Positions 9,937-17,032 of a stretch of DNA of 47,740 nt are shown piece by piece; positions within the stretch are counted from its first letter, which is position 1, and every line of letters starts with the position of its first letter. The DNA lies in NCBI GenBank assembly GCA_964551195.1, contig CAZKBI010000006.1:1-47740 (forward strand), read 5' to 3'. The stretch comes from CAYZPB01 sp964551195. GTDB taxonomy: Bacteria; Bacillota; Bacilli; Tepidibacillales; Tepidibacillaceae. A program made the position numbers and the translations under genes. The notes beneath the pieces were generated by a model, which was given only the letters and a program-made list of their open reading frames with translations, was not told the DNA's origin and ran no database searches.

Positions 9937-10189
9937 ATATAAGCTGCACAGGATAAGTTAGCTGAGCAGTGGAGAAATTGATGAAGGAAAGAGTAAGACT
10001 ACAAAGTTTGCAATTAGAGAGAGCGGCGCCTGGTGAAAGCCGATCCAACTAGTATTCTGAAACCCATTCCTGAGAGTCTGTGACTAAACAGACCGCTATC
10101 CGCGTTAGAAGATCTGAGAGAGCCATGTAATATCGGCTCAAATTAAGGTGGTACCACGAGACTGTCGTCCTTTACGATAGTCTCTTTTT
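9937..10189 (+). promoter_or_regulatory. T-box riboswitch leader upstream of the arg operon
   Basis: A tRNA-sensing leader. Visible Stem I parts are a kink-turn-like GATGA/GAGAG pair, helix AGGAA (9985-9989) with TTCCT (10067-10071), the S-turn AGTA (9992-9995) opposite GAA (10059-10061), the AGAGAG bulge (about 10018-10024), and a distal loop with GGTG. A hairpin GTCTG/CAGAC (10076-10093) follows. The T-box sequence AGGTGGTACCACG is at 10146-10158, and its TGGT would pair with a tRNA ending ACCA. The bases after GAA are ACCCA, so the specifier reads ACC (Thr) or, one base later, CCC (Pro). No Arg codon is at that place, although arginine genes follow. An uncharged tRNA would favour antitermination and read-through into argC. 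Confidence 0.9.
10158..10189 (+). terminator. T-box regulated intrinsic terminator
   Basis: An 11-bp stem (10158-10168 with 10174-10184, one G-U pair) with a 5-nt loop is followed by five T (10185-10189). Its left arm follows directly on the T-box antiterminator sequence and shares G10158 with it, as expected for mutually exclusive structures. Confidence 0.88.
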
Positions 10190-10258
10190 GTTTTCATATA
10201 TAGAAGAGGGGCGAGAATTGTAAACCTTAAACTTTATTAAAAATATTGTAAATAGTAC

Positions 10259-10286
10259 TTGCATTTAATCTTAGCCGATGTATAAT
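10259..10286 (+). promoter_or_regulatory. Second promoter, directly upstream of argC
   Basis: TTGCAT (10259-10264) and a perfect TATAAT (10281-10286) are separated by 16 bp, downstream of the T-box terminator. This would let argC be transcribed independently of the T-box. The stretch 10190-10258 is A/T-rich and shows no gene. Confidence 0.65.
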
Positions 10287-10291
10287 TATAC
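10277..10291. promoter_or_regulatory. Possible ArgR-like operator over the argC -10 region
   Basis: GATGTATAATTATAC contains the palindrome GTATAATTATAC and overlaps the -10 box. It matches the argG promoter segment at 15785-15799 in 14 of 15 positions. ArgR boxes in relatives are A/T-rich palindromes of the TGNAT..ATNCA kind. The tRNA promoter at 37080 also contains ATGTATAAT, so part of the match may simply be -10 sequence. Confidence 0.3.
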
Positions 10292-10356
10292 TTATGTTTT
10301 TATAAATATACCAAATAATATTAAGTGATACAATTTAAGAAGCGAGGTGAGTTAGG

Positions 10357-11475
10357 TTGGTAAAGGTTATAATTGTTGGTGCAACAGGCTATAGCGGGCT
10401 AGAGTTAATCAGGCTACTAGTTCAACACCCACAAGTGAAAATTCATAAATTATACGCAAACACGCAAGAATACGCATCGGTGACTGAGGTCTATCCGCAC
10501 TTAAATACCTTTATCGATCTAGCGATTGAGCAGATTGGCGATATTTCAGACTCAGAGCTTGCAGATTTGCGGACTCAAGCTGAAGTTGTTTTCCTGGCAA
10601 CACCTTCGGGAGTTAGCACAGAACTCGGGCCTCGCTTTCTTGCAGCGGGCTTTAAGGTAATCGACCTATCCGGAGACTTCCGACTTAAAGACCGCTCTGT
10701 ATATGAGAAGTGGTATCATTTTACGGCGCCAACTTCTGCGGATCTTGACTCGGTGGTCTATGGGTTAACTGAATGGTTCCCAAAAGAGATTGCCCAGGCT
10801 AATTATGTCGCTAACCCAGGTTGCTATGCGACTGGAATTTTGCTAGGAATAGCACCAGTTCTAGCAGCGGGGCTAGATGTAAAATCAGTCATCGCAGATG
10901 CGAAGTCAGGTGTGTCTGGTGCAGGTCGCGGCGTTAGTCGCGGAGTCCATTTCGCCGAGGTGAATGAGAACTTCAGAGCCTATGCACTTGGTGCACATAA
11001 GCATATTCCTGAGATTGAGGAAATTGCTGGACTGCTAATGAATGGTAAGGCCAAGAAATCCTTGTTAATCGATATGGTGCCGCACCTGGTACCGATGACG
11101 CGCGGGATCCTCTCTACTATCTACATAGATTTAGGACTAGGCAGCGGAGGAGCAGGAGAGCCGGCGGTAAGCGAGCAAGACGTAGGCAAGCACATAGACG
11201 AAGCAGCAATTCGTGAGATTTTCGCCACTGCCTATCAAGGCCAACCATTTATTCGTTTACTCGATCCAGGCAAACTGCCGGAAACTAAGCAGGTGAGTGG
11301 AACAAACTTTTGTGATATTGGGTTACATCTAGACCAGCGAACCAAGCGCCTAATCGTGATTACGGCAATTGACAATCTGATGAAGGGTGCATCTGGTCAG
11401 GCGATACAGAATATGAATTTAATGATGGGCTGGGAGCAAGAGATGGGACTTAAGTTCCTACCGGTTTATCCGTAA
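10357..11475 (+). CDS. argC: N-acetyl-gamma-glutamyl-phosphate reductase
   Basis: This enzyme reduces N-acetylglutamyl phosphate to the semialdehyde with NADPH, the third step of arginine synthesis. The N-terminal Rossmann motif is IIVGATGYSGLE and the catalytic cysteine is C156 in NPGCYATG. It starts at TTG 10357 with AGGTGAG at 10345-10351; no better start lies in frame. At 372 residues it is longer than most family members (about 345). The excess seems to be a Gly/Ala/acid-rich insertion near residues 259-281, between the IYIDL strand and the AIREIF helix. It is the first gene of argCJBDF, transcribed from its own promoter and probably by T-box read-through. Confidence 0.96.
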   Translation: MVKVIIVGATGYSGLELIRLLVQHPQVKIHKLYANTQEYASVTEVYPHLNTFIDLAIEQIGDISDSELADLRTQAEVVFLATPSGVSTELGPRFLAAGFKVIDLSGDFRLKDRSVYEKWYHFTAPTSADLDSVVYGLTEWFPKEIAQANYVANPGCYATGILLGIAPVLAAGLDVKSVIADAKSGVSGAGRGVSRGVHFAEVNENFRAYALGAHKHIPEIEEIAGLLMNGKAKKSLLIDMVPHLVPMTRGILSTIYIDLGLGSGGAGEPAVSEQDVGKHIDEAAIREIFATAYQGQPFIRLLDPGKLPETKQVSGTNFCDIGLHLDQRTKRLIVITAIDNLMKGASGQAIQNMNLMMGWEQEMGLKFLPVYP

Positions 11476-11531
11476 AATTAAGAGAAGTGAGCGAGAATAA
11501 TATGAAGAATTTATATAAGGAGGAGAAGCAG

Positions 11532-12752
11532 ATGCAAACAGAATTTAAGGTAATCGCAGGGGGAACAGTTACCTCCCCGGCAGGCTTTAAGGCTAAGGCC
11601 GTAAATGCGGGCATACGAAAAAGTAGAAAAGACTTAGCAGTTCTTTACAGCGATCAACCAGCTGTAGCAGCTGCTCTATATACATTAAATGGATTCGCGG
11701 CAGCACCAGTTCAGGTAACTAAGATGGTGCTCGCGAAGACAGAAACATTACAAGCGGTTGTCGTTAATAGCGGCAATGCCAATGCCTATACAGGCGAGCA
11801 GGGAATCGAGGATGCTTGGCTGACAATTAAGCTCACAGCAGATAGAATGCACCTTGACCCTACCAAGGTAGCGGTTGCCTCTACAGGAGTAATTGGACTA
11901 GCTTTACCGATGCAGATAATCAAAGCGGGAATAACGAAACTAGCGGAAATTGAATTTAGTTCTACAGGTGGTGCAGATTTTAGCGAAGCGATTCTGACGA
12001 CTGACCTAGTGACTAAAGAACTAGCGGTAACAGTCGAGATTGATGGCAAGCAGGTTACAATCGGTGGATCGGCAAAAGGCTCAGGGATGATCAATCCTAA
12101 CATGGGAACTATGCTGGCTTTTGTGACTACGGATGCTGCGATTGAATCGGCAGCGCTAGACAGAATTCTGCGCAGCACGACCGATGCAAGTTACAACATG
12201 GTAACGGTCGATGGTGATACTTCAACCAATGATATGGTAATCGCTCTCGCAAATGGGCTGGCAGGCAACCGACCATTAAACGAGCAACATCCAGATTGGT
12301 CAAGTTTCGAGCAAGCATTCCTGCATGTGAATCGCGAGTTGGCGCGCAAAATTGCAGCAGACGGCGAGGGTGCAAGCAAACTGATCACGGTCACAGTTAC
12401 TGGCGCAAAAGATATGACGATGGCGCGAGTGGTTGCCAAAACAATTGTTGGCAGTAATCTAGTGAAGGCAGCAGTTTACGGAGCAGATCCCAATTGGGGA
12501 CGTGTGATTATGGCGATTGGCAACAGCGGTTATAAGATAGAGGAAGAGCTATTGGATATAGATTTTGGAAATTTAAAAGTAATAAGTAAGGGTCTTGTAA
12601 CAGATTACGATGAGGCAGAGCTAGTCAGAGAGATAGAGCAAGAAGAGGTTGAGATTCTCGTTAATTTTAACCAGGGAGAAGAAAAGGCTACGGCTTGGGG
12701 GTGTGATTTAACTTATGATTATGTACGAATCAACGCATCATATCGAACTTAA
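11532..12752 (+). CDS. argJ: Bifunctional ornithine acetyltransferase / glutamate N-acetyltransferase
   Basis: ArgJ moves the acetyl group from N-acetylornithine to glutamate, recycling it, and in many species also makes acetylglutamate from acetyl-CoA. It is 406 residues long, the usual length. I chose ATG 11532 because AAGGAGGAG at 11517-11525 lies 6 nt upstream; an earlier in-frame GTG at 11487 has no good ribosome site. The self-cleavage region KGSGMINPNMGTML places the nucleophile at T193, preceded by Gly192 rather than the more familiar Ala. The C-terminus DLTYDYVRINASYRT is typical. No argA is nearby, which fits the cyclic pathway. It overlaps argB by 38 bp. Confidence 0.96.
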   Translation: MQTEFKVIAGGTVTSPAGFKAKAVNAGIRKSRKDLAVLYSDQPAVAAALYTLNGFAAAPVQVTKMVLAKTETLQAVVVNSGNANAYTGEQGIEDAWLTIKLTADRMHLDPTKVAVASTGVIGLALPMQIIKAGITKLAEIEFSSTGGADFSEAILTTDLVTKELAVTVEIDGKQVTIGGSAKGSGMINPNMGTMLAFVTTDAAIESAALDRILRSTTDASYNMVTVDGDTSTNDMVIALANGLAGNRPLNEQHPDWSSFEQAFLHVNRELARKIAADGEGASKLITVTVTGAKDMTMARVVAKTIVGSNLVKAAVYGADPNWGRVIMAIGNSGYKIEEELLDIDFGNLKVISKGLVTDYDEAELVREIEQEEVEILVNFNQGEEKATAWGCDLTYDYVRINASYRT

Positions 12753-13572
12753 CAGTAATAAAAGATTTAGAGCACTTTATGAACAAGTAGTCGTTGTCAA
12801 AATTGGTGGCAGTGTAATGTCAGAACTTCCTGATAGCTTCTACGAAGAAATTGTTCATTTGAATAATAGTGGTTGGTTCCCAGTAATTGTTCATGGTGGT
12901 GGACCTTCGATAACGGACATGCTGAAAAAAATGGGGATTGAGTCGACTTTTGTCGATGGACTAAGAGTTACTGATGCAGAGACGCTTGATGTGGTTCAGA
13001 TGGTGCTTAACGGTAAGGAAAACTCCGAGGTCGTTAAAAAACTTTACAGAGCTGGTGGCAAAGCTATTGGTCTAAGCGGGCTCGATGATGGCATGTTAAT
13101 GGCGGAGCAGCTCGATCCGAGATTAGGTTTCGTCGGTAGAATAACGGAGATTAACTTTTCGCTACTGGAGCAATTCTATTTAACTAGAACGATTCCGGTA
13201 ATTAGTCCCTTAGGAATGGGTGTGGATGGTCAGATTTATAACGTAAATGCTGACACAGTTTCCCAAGCGGTGGCAATTCATCTTAGTGCCAAAAAGATTC
13301 TAATGGTTTCCGATATTCCAGGAATTTATCAGATGGAGAATGGCAAAAAAGAGATTCTTCACCAGCTATCACCAGAGGATATAGAGGTTCTAAAAACGAA
13401 ATGCCAGGTTACCAATGGCATGATTCCAAAAGTAAACGCCGCTATTAAATGCTTAGAACAAGGCGTTAAAGATATATATATTATTGATGGACGTGAAGAT
13501 GGGATTATTAGCAAGATATTCACTAATGAACTTGTCGGCACCAAAATATGTAAAACAGAGGTTATCAAATGA
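12715..13572 (+). CDS. argB: Acetylglutamate kinase
   Basis: ArgB phosphorylates N-acetylglutamate, the usual feedback-controlled step of arginine synthesis. The 285-residue chain has the amino-acid-kinase motifs VVKIGGSVM (about 27-35), VIHGGGPSITDMLKKMG and VNADTVSQAVAIHL, and DIPGI near the ATP site. It starts inside argJ (38-bp overlap) with only a weak, distant GGGGGTG, so translation is probably coupled to argJ; ATG 12721 is an alternative. The N-terminal extension of about 25 residues before the first strand resembles the mobile N-terminal helix of arginine-inhibited kinases, but I cannot confirm this. It overlaps argD by ATGA. Confidence 0.95.
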   Translation: MIMYESTHHIELNSNKRFRALYEQVVVVKIGGSVMSELPDSFYEEIVHLNNSGWFPVIVHGGGPSITDMLKKMGIESTFVDGLRVTDAETLDVVQMVLNGKENSEVVKKLYRAGGKAIGLSGLDDGMLMAEQLDPRLGFVGRITEINFSLLEQFYLTRTIPVISPLGMGVDGQIYNVNADTVSQAVAIHLSAKKILMVSDIPGIYQMENGKKEILHQLSPEDIEVLKTKCQVTNGMIPKVNAAIKCLEQGVKDIYIIDGREDGIISKIFTNELVGTKICKTEVIK

Positions 13573-14738
13573 GTGCATTATTTGAAAATTATGGAAAGAG
13601 AGTGCTGAAGTTCGTCAAGGGTGAGGGTTCTTACCTCTACGATGATCAGGGCACCAAATATTTAGATCTAACTTCAGGTATCGGTGTCTGTCAGCTTGGT
13701 CATGTTCCACCCGCTGTAAAGTCGGCGGTGAGTGAGCAGCTTGATCAACTCTGGCACACGTCCAACCTGTTTGAAATCGAACCACAGGAAAAGCTGGCAG
13801 AAAAGTTGACGGAGATTAGTGGACTGGACCTGGCCTTCTTTGCTAACAGTGGTGCTGAAGCGAACGAGGCAGCTATCAAATTAGCCCGCCGCTATCAACA
13901 GAGCGTTCTTGGCAATAAGCGACATGAGATTATTAGTTTTGAGAAATCATTTCATGGCAGAACGCTTGCAACTTTAACGGCAACTGGTCAGGATAAAGTG
14001 AAGAAGGGTTTTGCGCCTCTACCTGCTGGTTTTACCATAATCGCCGCCGGTGATATTGCTTTACTTGAGGCGACGATTAGCGACCAGACCGCCGCGGTCA
14101 TCTTGGAGATTATTCAGGGAGAAGGCGGCGTCATACCAATGGAAGAGGCGTGGGTGAAAGCCGTAGCTGCTTTGGCCAAGGAGCATGGAATCCTCTTGAT
14201 TATTGACGAGGTACAGACAGGGGTTGGCCGGACTGGCAGGTGGTTCGCCTATCAGCATTATGGGATTGAACCAGATGTGGTGACCTTGGCCAAAGGACTG
14301 GCAAGTGGCTTTCCAATTGGTGCAATGCTGGCCAAGGGCGAGCTGGGTGCAGCTTTTACGGCGGGAAGCCATGGCTCAACTTTCGGCGGCAACTTCATTG
14401 TAACAACAGCCGGTTTGGCGACAATTGAAACTTTGGAAAAGGACCATGTGCTAGCCAATGTTCGAAGGCTAGAAAGATATATTTTTGAGAGATTGCGATG
14501 TGAACTAGCTGGTTGTAGCGATTATCTAGCGGTTAGTGGAAAAGGCCTGATGGTCGGGATAACTTTTGCGAGGCCGGTGGCGGAGTTACAGAAAATTTGT
14601 CGAGAAAAGCAACTACTAGTTCTGGTAGCAGGTCCAAATGTGATTCGTCTGTTACCACCACTTAATATTACGGAAGAGGAGTTAGCTGCAGGGATTGAAA
14701 TTCTGATAGAGGGTGTTAAGGAATGGCAAGCGAAGTGA
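13569..14738 (+). CDS. argD: Acetylornithine aminotransferase
   Basis: This PLP enzyme converts N-acetylglutamate semialdehyde to N-acetylornithine using glutamate. It is a class III aminotransferase of 389 residues. It has NSGAEANEAAIKLAR, FHGRT, the Asp-containing LIIDEVQTGVGRTG, and the PLP lysine K242 in VTLAKGLASGFPIGA. The start overlaps the argB stop by 4 bp. AAGGAGGAG for the next gene begins on the last base of its stop codon, so the two genes are tightly packed. These enzymes often also act on succinyl-diaminopimelate, which is possible here. Confidence 0.95.
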   Translation: MSALFENYGKRVLKFVKGEGSYLYDDQGTKYLDLTSGIGVCQLGHVPPAVKSAVSEQLDQLWHTSNLFEIEPQEKLAEKLTEISGLDLAFFANSGAEANEAAIKLARRYQQSVLGNKRHEIISFEKSFHGRTLATLTATGQDKVKKGFAPLPAGFTIIAAGDIALLEATISDQTAAVILEIIQGEGGVIPMEEAWVKAVAALAKEHGILLIIDEVQTGVGRTGRWFAYQHYGIEPDVVTLAKGLASGFPIGAMLAKGELGAAFTAGSHGSTFGGNFIVTTAGLATIETLEKDHVLANVRRLERYIFERLRCELAGCSDYLAVSGKGLMVGITFARPVAELQKICREKQLLVLVAGPNVIRLLPPLNITEEELAAGIEILIEGVKEWQAK

Positions 14739-14752
14739 AGGAGGAGAAAAAA

Positions 14753-15709
14753 ATGATTAGTAAAGCTGTAAATTTAGCGTCAGACTATAAAAAGAAGGAT
14801 TTTCTAACCTTATTGAATTATAGTGCAGCTGAAATAGAAGATTTGGTAATGCTGGCTTATAAATTAAAGAATTATCACAAAAATAATGTGGTCTACACTC
14901 CCCTAGAGGGTAAAACATTGGGAATGATTTTTGAGAAGGCATCAACAAGAACGAGGGTTAGTTTCGAAGTAGGGATGAATCAGCTGGGTGGGTACGCGCT
15001 CTTCTTAAATAAAGAGGATCTACAATTGAATCGTGGTGAATCTCTTGCTGATACAGCGAAGACGCTTTCACGCTACGTGGATGTAATTCTCCTAAGAACA
15101 GGAAGCCATCAGAGCTTGGTCGAGTTGGCGGAAAATGCAACGGTTCCAGTAATTAATGCCTTATCTGACCTATATCACCCCACACAAATTATTGCTGATT
15201 TACTAACAATTTATGAGCAGAAAGGCAAATGGAAGGGAGTCAAGCTAACCTATGTCGGTGATGGAAACAACGTAGTACACTCGCTGATGATTGCCGGTGC
15301 TAAACTGGGTATGGAAATAACGGTGGCAACGCCTGTAGGCTACGCACCGGACCCGATGGTCACGATGCAGTCGCTGATGGCAGCCGAGGAGCATGGGGGT
15401 AAGTTGACGATCACCTCTAATGTCAAAGAGGCCGTCAAGGATGCGGATATCGTTTACACTGATGTATGGTGTAGCATGGGTTTTGAAGCAGAGAATGAGC
15501 AAAGGCTGAAAGATTTCCGAGCTTACCAGGTAGACGAAAGGCTAGTGCGACTAGCCGCAGAGGATTACACCTTTATGCATTGTTTACCAGCACACCGCGG
15601 GCAAGAGGTTTCGGCCGAAGTGATTGACGGTAAACACTCAGTAGTTTTCGACGAAGCGGAGAATAGGCTCCACGCCCATAAGGCAATACTAGTCAAACTA
15701 TTAACCTAG
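14753..15709 (+). CDS. argF: Ornithine carbamoyltransferase
   Basis: It joins carbamoyl phosphate to ornithine to give citrulline. The 318-residue chain shows the carbamoyl-phosphate motif STRTR (EKASTRTRVSFEVGM), HPTQIIADLLT, and the ornithine-site HCLPAHRGQEV. I start it at ATG 14753, 6 nt after AAGGAGGAG (14738-14746); an upstream in-frame ATG at 14723 would lie inside argD without a ribosome site. Catabolic OTC is less likely because it sits in a biosynthetic operon with no arcA or arcC. Carbamoyl phosphate must come from carAB elsewhere. Confidence 0.95.
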   Translation: MISKAVNLASDYKKKDFLTLLNYSAAEIEDLVMLAYKLKNYHKNNVVYTPLEGKTLGMIFEKASTRTRVSFEVGMNQLGGYALFLNKEDLQLNRGESLADTAKTLSRYVDVILLRTGSHQSLVELAENATVPVINALSDLYHPTQIIADLLTIYEQKGKWKGVKLTYVGDGNNVVHSLMIAGAKLGMEITVATPVGYAPDPMVTMQSLMAAEEHGGKLTITSNVKEAVKDADIVYTDVWCSMGFEAENEQRLKDFRAYQVDERLVRLAAEDYTFMHCLPAHRGQEVSAEVIDGKHSVVFDEAENRLHAHKAILVKLLT

Positions 15710-15751
15710 ATAATAGAAAAGGACAAGATAGAGAAACGAGGAGTGGTAGTA

Positions 15752-15776
15752 AAGACTTGCAGAAAGTCTTAATTTT
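15752..15776 (+). terminator. Possible weak terminator between argF and argG
   Basis: AAGACTT (15752-15758) and AAGTCTT (15764-15770) form a 7-bp stem with a 5-nt loop, followed by a short AATTTTA tract. It is weak, and partial read-through into argG is likely. Confidence 0.35.
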
Positions 15777-15784
15777 AGGTCAGT

Positions 15785-15799
15785 GATGTATAATAATAC
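15785..15799. promoter_or_regulatory. argG -10 region and possible ArgR-like operator
   Basis: GATGTATAATAATAC includes a perfect TATAAT (15789-15794) and differs from the argC promoter segment at 10277-10291 by one base. No good -35 is found at 16-18 bp, so a promoter here would need help or tolerate a poor -35. The match suggests shared control of argC and argG. Confidence 0.35.
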
Positions 15800-15831
15800 A
15801 AATAATAGGATAATTATAAGGAGGTTTCATA

Positions 15832-17031
15832 ATGAGTAAAGAGAAAATAGTATTAGCATATTCGGGTGGTTTAGATACTTCTGTAGCCATTAAGTGGTTA
15901 CAGGATAATTATAATTATGATGTGATTGCTGTAGCAATAGATGTTGGGGAAGGCAGAGATTTAGAGTTTACTCAGCAGAAGGCTTTAACGCTTGGTGCGA
16001 TAGAGTCGCACATGATTGACGCGACTGAGGTCTTTGCAGATGAATATATTCTGCCAGCATTAAAGGCTAATGCATTGTATGAGGAGCAGTATCCGGTAGT
16101 GTCAGCCTTATCGCGACCACTAATTACCAAGTTGCTAGTTGATATTGCTAGAAAATCAGGTGCAGTTGCGGTAGCGCACGGATGTACTGGCAAAGGCAAT
16201 GACCAGGTTCGGTTCGACGTTGCTTTTGCTGCCTTGGCACCAGAGTTAAAGATTGTTGCGCCAGTGCGTGAGTGGGGCATGAGTCGTGATGAGCAGATTA
16301 CCTATGCCGAGAAAAACAATGTGCCGATTCCTGTGGATATGGAGAAGCCCTATAGCATCGACATGAATATGTGGGGCAGAGCATGTGAAGCAGGTGTCCT
16401 TGAAGATCCGTGGGTGGCTCCACCCGAGGGTGCTTATGAGCTGACGGCAGCGCTTGAAAATACTCCAGACCAAGCTGAGGAGATTGAGATAGATTTTGTT
16501 GCAGGTAAACCGGTTGCTCTAAATGGTGAAGAGTTGAGTTTAGCGCAGATTATTCTAACGCTCAACAAAATAGCTGGTAAGCACGGGATTGGCCGACTCG
16601 ATATGATTGAAAATCGTTTAGTCGGTATTAAGTCACGTGAGGTCTATGAGATTCCTGCAGCCGCAGTACTAATTACGGCACATAAGGCCTTGGAGAGTCT
16701 AGTCCAGACGCGTGATTTAATGCATTTTAAACCTCTTGTGGAAGATAAAATAGCAAATATGATTTATGAGGGTCAATGGTACTCACCGTTGATGGATGGA
16801 CTTTTTGCTTTTGTAGAGGCGACACAGCAGGACGTTTCTGGTACTGTTAGATTAAAGCTATTTAAGGGGCATGCAATTGTTGTTGGCAGGAAGTCGGAGA
16901 ACTCAATTTATAGTTATGAGCTAGCGACTTACGATGCTAATGACCAGTTCGATCATCAGGCAGCTCTGGGCTTTATTAAGTTGTGGGGTCTTCAGACAAA
17001 GACTTACGCAGAGGTGAAGAGAGGTAGATAG
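15832..17031 (+). CDS. argG: Argininosuccinate synthase
   Basis: It condenses citrulline and aspartate with ATP to argininosuccinate. The 399-residue chain opens with the P-loop-like AYSGGLDTSVAIKW (about 8-21) and has HGCTGKGNDQVRF and the substrate segment KPYSIDMNMWGRACE. A strong AAGGAGG lies ahead of the ATG. It follows argF after a 122-bp gap with a possible weak terminator and a TATAAT box, so argGH may form a second transcription unit. argH starts 2 nt after its stop. Confidence 0.97.
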   Translation: MSKEKIVLAYSGGLDTSVAIKWLQDNYNYDVIAVAIDVGEGRDLEFTQQKALTLGAIESHMIDATEVFADEYILPALKANALYEEQYPVVSALSRPLITKLLVDIARKSGAVAVAHGCTGKGNDQVRFDVAFAALAPELKIVAPVREWGMSRDEQITYAEKNNVPIPVDMEKPYSIDMNMWGRACEAGVLEDPWVAPPEGAYELTAALENTPDQAEEIEIDFVAGKPVALNGEELSLAQIILTLNKIAGKHGIGRLDMIENRLVGIKSREVYEIPAAAVLITAHKALESLVQTRDLMHFKPLVEDKIANMIYEGQWYSPLMDGLFAFVEATQQDVSGTVRLKLFKGHAIVVGRKSENSIYSYELATYDANDQFDHQAALGFIKLWGLQTKTYAEVKRGR

Positions 17032-17032
17032 A

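Noticed and set aside
11786..12178. 130-residue open frame on the minus strand
   Set aside because: Antisense to argJ, Ser/Ile/Ala-rich low-complexity translation typical of a shadow frame.
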